A stretch of DNA of 64,000 bases from Ooceraea biroi (taxonomy: Eukaryota; Arthropoda; Insecta; Hymenoptera; Formicidae), in NCBI RefSeq assembly GCF_003672135.1, contig NC_039511.1, forward strand, positions 3,064,464 through 3,128,463. The letters run 5' to 3'. The notes beneath the pieces were generated by a model that was not told where the DNA came from, made no database searches, and saw only the letters and a list, made by a program, of their open reading frames with translations. The position numbers were made by a program, and so were the translations under genes. Numbering within the stretch: the stretch's first letter is position 1; every line of letters starts with the position of its first letter. Below are positions 35,471 to 47,399 of this stretch, in pieces.

Positions 35471-38400
35471 GAATCTCTTCGTTTCAGACATTCTGCATTT
35501 CTCCCTTCGGTTCTCGGTGCGCTACGATTCCATATCATTGAATCAGGGGGACAGCTGCTCTCTCGAGAGTGCAATTAATTCAAAAAGAGAATTTATCGTG
35601 TCTGTATGTGTATGTGTGTATGTAATATATAATCATATATACATTATTATTCTTACATATATAGAGGATCTTTCGGTTTCGATATATATATAATACAATT
35701 TATCCTCCCAAGATTACGTCCCGTGCAACGCGTCAGCAATCGATCACTGGCCGAATGTTCCGAACCGAACGATGCTACAAAGGAAGGGGGTGGGGGGGGG
35801 GGTCCAGGTAAACGCCGACGAACAAACTGAACGGAGAGAAACGGAAAAACGCGTTCGTCGTGAGACGTTTCTTAAGAACATTGTGCAAAGCACGAGTCAA
35901 TGATGCGAACGTGGAGTGCGCGAATAGTCACGTCGCCAGTAGTCGTTAGAGCAGTGCGAGGTAATTATTCAGGCACTCCTCCTGCGCACATTGTCCTCAA
36001 CAAACGTCTGCCCCTAACGCTTCAACGTCCGCGCTTCAACGATAATTCCCGCGCGACGATAAAGGGAGGCGGGGAGATCATCTCAGCTTCCCTCGCGGAG
36101 AGGCGCGCAGCCGGCACTTTGTCCATCGCACGTCCCGGAAACGATCTTGACGTACCAGAAGAAGAAGAACAGAAGGAAAACGAAAACGGGATGAAAAATT
36201 GCGGGGGGATCACGTCCGAGGAAACGCGAACGTATATATGTATTTAATATACATGTTAACATATATTATTTCGTTAAATAATATATATTCAATGTGTATA
36301 TGAAATATACATGTACGCATGTATGTACAATTGAGTCCTCCTGCGACTGCGTTTCCGTTGCGTGATACCCAGCGAATCGCGAATCTCGCGAGACTCCCGC
36401 GCACCGTTCCCCGTTCGATAGTCGCTTTTGGGGACCGCCGCGATCTCTGCCCGCGGAACAGAACGAAATTCGGATTACGTCTAATTGCAGCTGCTTCTAT
36501 CCTGCGGGGGGTCATTTTGGTAAAAATCCTTAGGCTTGCCATCGCGCCGGATACTCGAGGCGACCGATTTCCCAACCCGCGCGGACCAGTTCCGTGATCG
36601 GCGACGACAACGATTCCGCTTCTTCCCTTTGGCAAACTGGCCGAAGAGATTCGTGCGACGAGTATCCCGCGTGAAAGCGCCCTAAAGCCCTATATTCGCG
36701 GTCGCGATCTCGGGGTTCCTCGGGGGCGTCGCAGGGTCGCCGATAAATCGGGGAACCACCGGGTCGCGCCGCCGTTCTTGATACACTCTCGCGCTCTCTC
36801 TCTCTCTCTCTCACACGCGCGCTTCTCCTTTCTCTCTCTCATGATCATCCTTAAATTACTATTATTCCTTATTGTTGTGTTACTGTCGTTACAATGCTTC
36901 ACTATTGTAAGATATTATGATACAAGTAGAATTGCCCGTTCGTTCACACGGTTCAGCGATTACGACAAAAATTCACTTCCGTTCCTTGCTTTCCTTTCCC
37001 TTCCTCTATTTCTTCTCATTCTACAATCTGACTGCCTGACCACGGACACCGCGCTGGACCTCTGCTATTCTGCAAAACGCGAGGCAACGAAATTCGTATT
37101 GTTCTCGGCCGTTTCCCTCAGCAAAAGCGTTACGGAGATTCTGTGTGTTGTTCTTCTTGAGCGAAACGTTTCGTTCTATTCTCGATGGAGGAACGTGGAC
37201 AGAGTACGCTGGAAATTTCAGAAAAAAGCTTCGAAGGATTCTGCTGATTGTGATCCGCCTGGCGTTGCACTTCCGGATCCGGTTTGCAGAATAAATGGTC
37301 CACTCGCGCGTTGCGAAACGCGAGGAGGAAACGGCACGGACGCGTGCGTCCGTCGTGCGGGATGAGGCGAACGGGAGAGAGTGCGCTAAACTTGGACGAT
37401 AATATTATTACATTCAGATAGGACGACGATACATGAAGTAACTACGGGTTCGATGGTTCGTGACGCGCATCCGTGCCGTTCCGCGCCGTCGATCGGCCGA
37501 TCATCTCCCGTCGTTCGATCGTTCAGCATGCAATTGCAACGGAGAACCAATTGCAACTCGCCACGAGCGAATGTAACTCCGTCCCTTTGCCCCCGTGCCG
37601 TGATGCGCGGGCCCCGAAACTCCAAGAGAATGTCCAACAATTGTCTTCAGTTTTGTACACAAAATACCGACTATCTGTGCTGGAAAATGCACATACTGCG
37701 TGTCGCGTTGTATATATGTATATATATATTTATATATATTTATATATATAATATATATATATATATTTATTTATTTGTATAGTATTTATATGTATATGGT
37801 GTATTGTTTTGCATTAGAGCGCGTCGTTATCTAAAAATTAGTATTTATAATTATTCACGTTTTACACATTGCGTAATATCGTGTAGCGTGTAGCAGTGGG
37901 CTCTCCTATCACGGTGTTTTACAATATCCGCGCGAATATATGTATATGTATATATATATATTTATATATTATTAATATGTACACAAAATCATATTCATTA
38001 TTAGACATATGTTTCGCGTATCGTGTTCCTACCTTTCTTGCTTTTGTTCCACGCTTAGAGAGTGGACGCTTCGAACAGATGCGGAGATATGAAGCTATGT
38101 TCGAGAACGTCACATCAAATTGTCCAACTTTTTAATCTCGATGCAAAGATTATTTTACTACTGGCACATAAAATTTCTACACGGTAACATTACATCGAAA
38201 AGTTATTGCCATAGCTATTTTGGAAAATTATCCAATTTTGACCGAAAATTCGATCGACAAATCTTGAGGAACTTGTCGCAATTACCTAATCTTTTATTCG
38301 CAATTTTCCGAATTGAATCTTAAATTAAATTCCTTAAATAAGATTCTTATTAAGCAAGAAGGTGAAATTAACTGACGGAATCAATTCTTTTACTCCATCT

Positions 38401-41050
38401 AGCTCGCGAAAATTTCAATCATTAAAAATGCTTAATATTAATTTTACTATCATAATCATTCAAGTAGCACCTTTCTAAAATATATGCAGAGTGACAAAAG
38501 AAACGTTCTCGGACATAACTCAGGCTCAGGGAAAACACTGTCGGCAGAGACACTTCATTCAGATTTCGACCACTCTCCTAAAATATTTATTCGTAATCTC
38601 CCTCTCTCTTTCATTTTCATTCTCTCTTTTCGTATTATTCACACGCATACACTCGCGCACGGGCATTCACTCATACCGGCCCAGGCAATCCGGAAATTGG
38701 ATATATTTATTCGACTACATAGTAGCCACAGCGCTCGACCAATGGAACGAGAGAGACACTTTAATCTCCCTGCTCATTATTTTATGACGTTCCTTATGAC
38801 GTGTTTCTTCGCGGTAATTCCCGAAGGTAGGTGTCTTGTCCTTGTTACCTTCGACGACCTCGAAGTTGACGAATTAATATCGAACAGCTGAGTTCACCGA
38901 CGGGTTTAGAGAAAGATCGACACGTTACACACCGATCCTCTCACCCCATTGGACGATCGTTAAAAACTAGGATCTCTAAACGAGGGGAGGAAAGTAGATT
39001 TCTCGATTCCGCGACTTCCGTTTACTTAACCCTTCGCTGCGGCGAATCTGCGCGGCGCTGAAACTCACTCGCGCGCGCAGGATCGGTAGCTCGCAAGCTC
39101 TCTTTTTGGTCTCGCCGTCGCTCTTCAGAAGGAAGGATGACTGGCGATGTATCTCTCGAATCGCGTCAATGGTGACATGAGGAGGAGGGTCAATTCCGCA
39201 CAACTAGGGTAGGGCAAGCGGGGAGGGATGCAAGAAGCTTCCAGAGATAAGCGTGCAAGACATCGCACATCGAGGCACGTGTCCTTCCGGTCCTTTCTCA
39301 TTTCCCTTTTCCTTTCTTTTTTCTCCTTCGTCGTGTTGGACTTCGTTCTTTCGATCAGCTACACGAATCTGAAATTTGCGAATTTGCGTGAGAACGCCGC
39401 GACTGGATATGGACGCGACCGCTTTCTCCTCGTTTCGTTTTCCGATTAGAACAACGGGCCGAACGAGGTTTTAAACACTAAGAGACTGTCGTCAGTTTAC
39501 TACTAATTCTGCCTAATTTGAATTTTCTTCCCTGTCTGTATATTGCAGACAGGACTAATAACTTAGAGCTATAATTTACTGCTGACCCACCAGATTGCTT
39601 TTACAAGAGCGGAATGATCGCCGTTGGTGTTCCGTGGCTCCCGCGAGCGCGAGTTGAACCGACAATAAAAATCCCTACGATTTCATTTTAACGACACGTA
39701 ATTCATTTAGATTACAATTGGAAAGAATAACCGAGGAAGTTTCGCTAAAGTATCAATTTCGTGTATCTCCTACTATCGTTACAGTAAATGCGTTTTTCGC
39801 GACACAAACAACCATAACGCGTTTAACGTGCAACCGTTTTACCGTGAAATTAGATTCGTCTGAATTAAAACTGAAATCACACTCGACGAGCTCGACGGGC
39901 ACGGAACACAACGGACAACCGACATTCTCCCGCTTCGGATGAATTTGACAACAGTGCCGCGATTAAAGGCGCACGCGATCGAAATTAACGAGGACCACAG
40001 AGCGTCCTTATAGCGATATTATCGATATAACAATGATAATAATAGCAATAATATCATTGTCACTAATGTACACACTATGTATACTCCTGTACAAAGTTTA
40101 ATTGCACAATGCATCTCTCTGATTCCCGCGAGAAGCGGAGTAACATCTAATTCATTTAGATAGTAATCGTAAGCGCTTGCTCCTCAAGGCAGCTCCACGA
40201 GAGAGTGATACCTGGCAGTAAAAGGAAAACAGTTTTTGTCGATCGAGCAGTCGACCGATTGTCGTAGACACTGATGATGGCTGTTTTCATTCCTCGCGCG
40301 ACGCGTACGAAGAGCCTAACGGTTATGCTATGCACGATTACGTTAGCGAGTTCACAAGTGAACGAATGAATGGGTAAATGAATGAGTACACTTCGCGGCC
40401 CGCGGATCGGCGGATCGCACCGAGATCGTGCGCGAAAACAATGGAATTAATGGTAAATCACATGTCTCCTTCTCTCTTGCTCGGAATCTTGACCGTTTTA
40501 GAAACGAGGAATTACATCGAGAAACGATTTTGCGAAAACTCTCTCTGCTTCTTCTGTCTCCACTCCTCTTTCTTTATTCGTCAACGTATAAAAATATTAA
40601 TACTAAAACGTTCTTTTTTTCCTTTGTTTTTAAACTAAACCCAACTCATTGTTATAGCAAACGTTACTTAACAAGATGACGCTTGCAGTAAATGTGATGT
40701 ACCTCCCCTTCCGATCCTCGGATACTCGTTACATGGGTTCGAGAGTATTTTTCTTCGTGATATATCGATAAGACGTGTATCACATATTAACGCGTTTACG
40801 ATGGCTCGAAACTCGAGAGACGTTTACGTATACGACGATGCCAGGTGACACTGATGAGCTAGCTTGATTGCAAAATGGTGTTTACACGTATGCGTTTTAA
40901 GGATATGTTCACACGCGCGCTCGCGCCATTTTCTGGAATTGGAATTCGCCGAGGTCCCGCGCTTCGTCGTAGAAAGGAACGCGATTAGTAATAATCTATA
41001 CATAGCGCGCGTCGGTGCGCGTGTAACATGCGTTCCCATTACGCAAAATG

Positions 41051-41083
<33 letters not shown>

Positions 41084-41221
41084 ATCGCTAAAAACATGAT
41101 CTTGCGCTTCTACATCTCCCATGATTTTCAAATATATTGTACAACAACGAAAAACAATCTATAAAATCCACAACACGGAACATTATGATTACGAGACATG
41201 CCATCAGAATTGCCTTCTGAT
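35334..41221. other. No supported gene; microsatellites
   Basis: Between the two convergent genes. It contains an (AT)20 run at 35427-35466, a G-run near 35786-35802, CT repeats at 36793-36812 and 41052-41084, and TA-rich blocks near 37711-37790 and 37935-37980. The 195-codon frame at 36778-37365 starts in the CT repeat and has no domain. Confidence 0.5.
35427..35466. repeat. (AT)n microsatellite
   Basis: Forty bases of uninterrupted AT dinucleotide, just downstream of the kinase 3' exons. Confidence 0.95.
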
Positions 41222-41232
41222 TTTATTTTATT
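41222..41232 (-). terminator. Candidate tandem poly(A) signals of Phactr
   Basis: Two overlapping AATAAA hexamers on the minus strand are the first canonical signals I find downstream of the Phactr stop. Using them would give a 3' untranslated region of about 1 kb. Confidence 0.4.
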
Positions 41233-42228
41233 CGGAGTAAATGTGCTGGCACACCGAGCGTTTCTATAAAAAAGTCTTATCTACTATACAGCGGCTTTTG
41301 ATTTTCACAAGCTTCCGAGAGCGGACCTAACGATAGATCGCAGTTTTAAGCTTCAGTGACGTCGCTCAGCGCGGAGGAAGGTAACTCGTAAAGACGCGTC
41401 ATGCATCCATCTTAGAATTTATCGCGCGTCAAGATTCAAGAATATATCTGCGGAGAGTGACAAACGCTTCGTTTCTATTACCAAGTTTTCGTCGACGTCA
41501 AAGGGGGAAAGGAATTACAGCGAGTTCGATGCACCGACGCGCGCCGCTGGTGCACGTTCAAAAGATCTTCGTGAAGCTACGCGTAAAACGTAAGCGGATC
41601 GGATCAGCAAGAGACTGTGTTCAATTAAAAATTATCACATTACTCGATTATGATATAAGTTGACATCATTGATCGCTCGCGTCAAATTGTTCTCGCGACA
41701 AATCTCGGAATAAAATTAGCGCGGAACGTGCTTTCGGTTTGCACCAGCGTGCGCCACTGCCGTCCGATCGAATTCGCTGCTGGATAGACGTCGACAAACG
41801 CGGAGAGCTGTTCTCGCTGAGCGCGGGTGTGAACGACCCTTGAGAAAAGAAATCGGCGAGCGACCCGGCCGTTCGACCTCGGCGGGTCGGCGGGTCGCCC
41901 TATCACAATCTTCGTCGACGTCGCGATGGCGCTCGCCGTTGTTGACGTGTGTGAACGACGCGATGACAAAGGAAGGAAGCGTCGGCGAATGATGACGGCG
42001 GCGGCAACGACGAGTGACGACACGACGCAGCAACGTCAAAGAAATCACCGTCACCGATCGGACGAGTATCGCGCACTCCGATCTCAAAAATCCCGGAGCG
42101 ACGATTCCTTCTTTCTTCCCCGATGTCTTCTTCTCTTCTCTTTTTTACCCAGCCTCAACACGAGACCACCACACTGCACCTTCACCTACACCCGCACCAC
42201 ACTGTAGCACCTCAACACATTGCAATTG

Positions 42229-42244
42229 TCATGGCCTATGGAAC
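42229..42244 (-). CDS. Phactr: Phactr terminal exon: FHRP and stop
   Basis: After the acceptor CTCGCAG only 16 coding bases remain. The first G completes the Arg codon left open by the 42617 donor, followed by Phe-His-Arg-Pro and TGA. This reproduces the RHLTRFHRP end of PHACTR proteins, part of the PP1-contacting surface, and confirms the 42617 donor. The exon continues as 3' untranslated sequence towards lower coordinates. Confidence 0.92.
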
Positions 42245-42616
42245 CTGCGAGCGAAAACAGAGAAGGCTGTTAATAATCACGAAGACTCGCGATAAAGTCA
42301 AGCGTATTGGGAATTAACAGCTGTTTGTTAATTATACGAGACTGAGTAATTAATTGCACTGGATAACAAAGTCTCTGTTCGATTCATTTTCGAAAGATTT
42401 GCGTCACATTATAAAGATTTATCGTATTTCGGTTTCATTTCTGGTAAATTGAGACGGTTTCTTTACACGTGCTTCGGATTAAATTTTCCTAGAATTTCAG
42501 CGGAGCATTTCAGTGAACGCTGATTTGCGGACTACGCTTTCTAAAGCTCTTCGCAAATGGATCTGCGGGTTTTTAATTTAAAGGGTTTCGCTATAAATTC
42601 GTAGAGTGTCGGGTAC

Positions 42617-42789
42617 CTGGTGAGGTGTCGGCTTTCCTCGTGAACGGCCATCTCCGAGCTTTTAAACTCGTTCAGCTCCTTCCTAATGGCAGCCTTGTCC
42701 TTCGGAGTCAACCGCGTCCAGGGCTTGTCGGCTCTCCTGTCGTAATCGTGAGCTTGCGTTACCTCGATATAGTCGTTGAACCTGATAAT
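42617..42789 (-). CDS. Phactr: Phactr PP1-binding exon
   Basis: Encodes IIRFNDYIEV, the RVxF-like plus hydrophobic pair that docks on PP1. The arginine-tryptophan part follows (YDRRADKPWTRL), then a helix with RKELNEFKSSEM, up to SRHLT and two bases of an Arg codon. The acceptor is TTTTACAG and the donor CACCAG/GTACCC. Without splicing the frame would run to TAG at 42541-42543, giving an unconserved tail, so splicing to 42244 is preferred. This is the most conserved part of the family. Confidence 0.96.
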
Positions 42790-43031
42790 CTGTAAAACGA
42801 AGACAGAAGTAGTATATCGCTCCTGGTCTTTAATCGCTTTATCAGTCCGTTATGACCTTATCAGAAAATAGCACTTCGGTTTAGTGACGCACGATGAAAT
42901 ATTGACTGAACTTAAACTCGACGATACATCTTTCGACATAGCCGGTACGTGTACGCCGAGTAATACGTATGATGCAACAGAAATCCGCGCTACTTCGCAA
43001 AGGAGCTTTCTCTCTTTTTCATTGCAATTAC

Positions 43032-43135
43032 CTTTTTCTCCTTGAGCTCTTCAACGGTCGGTCGAAAACTCAGCTTCCGCAGGAGGTAGCGCTTCTTCTC
43101 TTCCTTTTGCTTCTTCTCCTCGGCCGGGCTTTGCT
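43032..43135 (-). CDS. Phactr: Phactr exon with third RPEL motif
   Basis: Entered in phase 1 after CTTTTCAG and left in phase 0 at AAAAAG/GTAATT. A Lys/Glu-rich helix (AEEKKQKEEKKRYLLRKL) leads into the RPEL motif SFRPTVEELKEKK, which continues into IIRF in the next exon. It is predicted to bind G-actin, with nearby basic residues. Confidence 0.96.
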
Positions 43136-43302
43136 CTGAAAAGGAGAGCGTTGTTTCTTCTAATTCGAGAGCACTCGATACACAATTTTTCACGAGATCA
43201 AACGTTCTTATTTTCTGAATTTAGCTTTAAGATGGTCTACGGTATCGATCTCTCGGGATCCTCGTCGCTCGCAATTGAGGCGAATCGGCGGAGAGAACTT
43301 AC

Positions 43303-43358
43303 TTTTTAAAATGTTCCTTTCCTCGAGTTCCTCCTGGGTTGGCCGCATGCTTAGCCGC
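43303..43358 (-). CDS. Phactr: Phactr 56-bp exon with second RPEL motif
   Basis: A short exon between the acceptor CATTCCAG and the donor AAAAA/GTAAG. It encodes RLSMRPTQEELEERNILK, a complete RPEL actin-binding motif. Phases on both sides fit the neighbouring exons. Confidence 0.95.
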
Positions 43359-45112
43359 CTGGAATGAGAATGGTACGTGAATCAGTGCAAGTTCATTGGC
43401 CACTTTAATCTTCTTTCGAGAGGTGGGCGAGATAGGTCGAGAGAAGAAGGAAAGAAAAATCCGAGGGCGCTAAGCATCTATCTTGCGCAAACAAGTGATT
43501 CACCGCGGCTCCGACACCTCGTCCCATTATCCGCGCGTAATCTTTTCGAGAGACAGCTGTTATTTCAAGCTCGCTTTCAGACGGGCTCCATGAGTCGGTC
43601 GTGAACCGGTGTTAATGAAAAGAAAACCGGATTCTTCCGAAATTAATATATTTACCTATTGAACTTCTTCCTTTTTCTTTTCCCTTCTTCTTCTATTGTC
43701 ACATAACATATCCAAAACAATAAATTTAGCAGAGAAAAAACTAAATAAACATAAAGATAAGAATAAAAAACCTCGATTTTTAACATTGTTTTCTAATTTC
43801 AATCAATTAATATCTTATTTTACGATTTATCATAAGAGGAAACAGGACTTGGTTAAGTAGCGTGGATGCGTGAGTTTGATTTGTGAATGAGGATATTTTA
43901 GATCTATTTGCAGAGGGAAAAGCATAGATCTAGCTAAGGTATTAGAGGGAAGAGAGAAGACAAAAGGGAGAAGTAGTGAGAGTAAAGGGAAAACCCGGAT
44001 AGAAGGATTTGAAGAGATAAAATAGAGTTTAGGTAAGAGGCGAAATAGGTAAGAGACGAAAAGCAAGGTTATAGCAGCACGTGGTGTAGACAAACTAAAC
44101 TGGAGAGTATAATGACATATACTGGACAAAGCATGGACGGAGCATAGAACGAAACCGTATTGATGAGGTCTAGAAAGAGACAAAACGGTGTTCAGGTAGC
44201 GGCAAGGAGCCATGGGGCCATGAGGCACTTAAAAATTGCATTGATCCATCTGTGTCTAATTTGTTTTGCACAATAAACAGGCAAAAACCAATATTATTAA
44301 TTATTTATATAATAATATCGCCACGTTCATATACGTTACACACTTATAAATACATTTTAAGGATGTCCCAACTTATAAGAATACGGTACTGTTCCCTTTC
44401 TGCTTAGACAAAATTTAACTAATGAGAAGAGACTAGAAAGAGAGATCCCTGTCCCAAAAATCTACTTCTCTCTTTCTAGGTTTCTTAACACGAAAGATCA
44501 AAGAAATTTTACCATATGCTCCGTCCAGTACCATATGTCGATGAGTAGAACGATCAAGGGAAGAAACAGGTGAAGAAGAGGCAAAGAAAAGAGAAAAGTA
44601 AATAGAAATAGATGGGAGATGATAATAATAATGAAGAGGAGGAAGAATAGTGAGGAAAAAAAAGGATAGAGATGCGGAGAAAGAAGGAAGATAGATTTAA
44701 TATAGATATAAATAAAATAGAAACGAAGAGAGATGGAAGGAAAAAAGTATATAATGTTTGGTTTGCGATAAAGATATTAGAACGGGAAGACAGAAAGAAA
44801 AGTAAGGGAATAAATACGTGTGTGAGGAAAGTATGAGTGTGTTAAGGCTATGTGTAAACCAAATCTCTGCTTATTGGATTGTATCTGAAGTAGTAATAAA
44901 TATTATCTATTTATCTATCGTAAAAAGAAACATACATTTCACAAAATTGTAAGATGATATAACATATGATATTCGAAACATATATTTTGTCATGAAAATA
45001 AAGACAAAGTGTCTATGTAAGTGTGTATGTGGGTGAGTGTGACCAAATCCCTTTATCTCGCGGACGCGATTACGTAGAAGAGACTTGATGTACGATCAGA
45101 CAATTTCCGTAC
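43359..45112 (-). other. Phactr intron with a long pyrimidine-rich tract
   Basis: The plus strand at about 43850-44830 is strongly purine-rich (so the transcript is C/U-rich). It carries a 13-bp perfect hairpin, 44433-44445 with 44467-44479. Near 44880-44925 it ends in an AATAAATATTATCTATTTATC stretch resembling the simple 3' ends of some insect non-LTR elements. A 132-codon minus frame (43830-44228) shows only biased composition. A decayed retroelement is possible but unproven. Confidence 0.35.
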
Positions 45113-45269
45113 CTGATGAGCTTGGCACCAATTGCCTCCTTCGTCTCCTGCCTTTCATTATCCGTCTGCAGTTGAAGGATGTTCCGGTTGATGAGCTCCT
45201 GTCTGTCCGGTCTGAGGGCGAGTTTCAGCGAAAGCGATTCTTTGCGCGCGATCTTCGCTGCCAAACGGC
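45113..45269 (-). CDS. Phactr: Phactr exon with first C-terminal RPEL motif
   Basis: The acceptor CTCAACAG and donor CATCAG/GTACGG bound 157 bases. The exon encodes SRLAAKIARKESLSLKLAL followed by the RPEL motif RPDRQELINRNIL, then LQTDNERQETKEAIGAKLI, closely following the family pattern up to the next RPEL. Entered in phase 1, left in phase 2. Confidence 0.96.
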
Positions 45270-47253
45270 CTGTTGAGACAGAAGGTGTCGAATCTGCATT
45301 TAACACGTCAAAAGCCGCCGTTCTATCTTTACCGACATTATTACTGATATAAATGATACGTTTTATATTTTTTACAGAATTAATTATTCCGCGTTGATTA
45401 TTGCGAATTTAAATTAATCACATTTCACATATTCGGGATAATCGGACGCAGATTAAGATGCAAAATCGGCAGTAAGTTCCGCGCGCGAACGTCCATTAAA
45501 TCGCGCGCGTCGGCGTTAATTAAATTTGCATCCGATCGCACGTCACCGGTCACTAATTACCCTCGATCGGCGAGCAGCTGAAACTGCGACGCAGCGACGG
45601 GGCGTGTTCGGCGGGCTCGATCGAGGCGCGGACGATCGACAACGTCGACGTGGTCCATATTGACAGCATCGTGTCATCGCTGTCGGCGCGCGGATGCGAA
45701 TTCGGGCGAAAAAGCGCGCTGAGCGTGTTCGCCACTCAGTTCGAGATTGGAATTAACGCGCTCGGTCGCGATAATTAATTACCGTTGGCTGCTGCACCGG
45801 TCATTCTGCGTCGTGCGAATTGGCGAATGCGTATTTTAGGGATTAACGTAGTGCTCGTCGCGCGAGCGCTCTCCCACGGGGGTGAGTTTGCGGAGCGGAC
45901 GCGTAAATTTCCGCGGATCGATCCGACTCGCGAGAGTAATTCGGCGATCATCCACCCACGCGCGAACTTGATGGCAATTCGGTAGACGAGAAGACGCGCG
46001 ATAAATCCGCTCTGAAGAACGACTGCGGGCACACTGAGCGACTTGCCAGCTTTCTTCGGGGATTAATATAAACCTCCTAAGTGTCTACTCACTCGCACGC
46101 AGACACTCGAAACCGCGAACACGTACGCGCGACCCGGCGCGAGTATAATTAGTACGGTTGTTGAAGGCTGCTTCGGGCGTTGGGTAATCGCGCGGATGTT
46201 GCTCGCTCGGAAAATTGACGCGAAATTCCCGCGGGCGTTTAATCAGTGAGTGCTCGCGCTAGGAGGGATTACTGCAAACTTTTATGAATAATATGAAGCA
46301 CATGTATAAAAACTTGTTTAATGAGGGACTTGAGCTTAACATACGAGTCGCTTAGCCATCACTTTCTATACGGAAATTTGCGCTCAGTGCGGTTGTGTGT
46401 GTGAATGCTGAATTGGCTCGCGATAAGCTCTTAAACGCGAGAGAACGAGCTTTCGACTCTTTTGTCTTAATTACCTGGTGCTGGCACGTCCAAGTTCCCA
46501 TCACTTTGAATTTTCCCGGATCTTCGCGCAAATATCTGACGCTCCGCCACCAAGTTCCCCGAACTACCCGTGTTTTTATCCCCGCGCAGAGCAAAGTTTC
46601 CCCGACACCTGTGGCCGACAGAGGACTCGGCCTTTTTGCTAACTATATCCTCGAGATTTAGAGCGGTCCCAACTAGCGCTGCCTCCCTTCGCGAGGGGGT
46701 GAGTGCGCAATAAACGTTATCGCGAGTACGCGGCGCCGGACTATTTGTGAATTCATTCGGAAGTCCATTCACCGAGCACGTCGGGCGAGTTTGAAACCTC
46801 ATATCTCGGCGGAAAATTGCGAGACCGAGAGGGCGTGAAATAAACATGGACCGTAGCCCGTGCCCTCGCTCGCGCTGCAGCTGCATCCGTGACCGTGCAT
46901 TTTTATCGCGACGCACACGCGATTTAAGCGTCCGCCAGCGGCGGAATTTTAATGCGGTCTCTTGGGAGCCACGGCATATATTTATTTTCACGGGAGGAAA
47001 AAGAGAAAATGATTGATTCTCGTCGAGATGCGAGAGCGCGCACTCCGAGTAGTGCAGGCAGCGTGGCGGAGCAACCCGTCGAGATCCGAGGGAACGGAAT
47101 AACATTTTCCCTCGCGTCTTCCGGTTCATCGAGACCGTCGCTGAATACATCCGGGGAAAAAGTCAAGTCGCGGGGATCCCGCAATTTGCGAGAAAACGCG
47201 CGCGGAAAATGTCGCAGATTTGAAATTCAATAAATCTGATCTGGCAAACTCAC

Positions 47254-47399
47254 TCTTCTCGTCATCGTAGTCGTCCCTGTAGAGCACCTGCCCGTCGCCG
47301 GAATCGCCGTCCGCGTCCTCCCTGATGACGTACGGCCTCGCGTTCTCCTTGTTCTCGAGCGTGCAGGGCAGAGCGAGGCCAAATCTGACTGGTCGACTG
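47254..47399 (-). CDS. Phactr: Phactr linker exon
   Basis: Encodes SRPVRFGLALPCTLENKENA, then an acidic Asp/Glu-rich stretch ending YRDDYDDEK before the donor GAAGA/GTGAGT. The family has a comparable NKENV-acidic segment just before the C-terminal RPEL block. The acceptor is TTCTTTCAG; phases fit both neighbours. Confidence 0.92.

Noticed and set aside
42541..42616. Read-through C-terminus of Phactr to TAG at 42541-42543
   Set aside because: It would replace the conserved FHRP end with an unconserved tail, while a good donor at 42616 and an acceptor at 42245 restore the family sequence exactly.
46467..47150. 227-codon minus-strand open frame
   Set aside because: It lies wholly within the Phactr intron between exons 47254-47399 and 45113-45269, overlaps plus-strand frames, and has no family motif.
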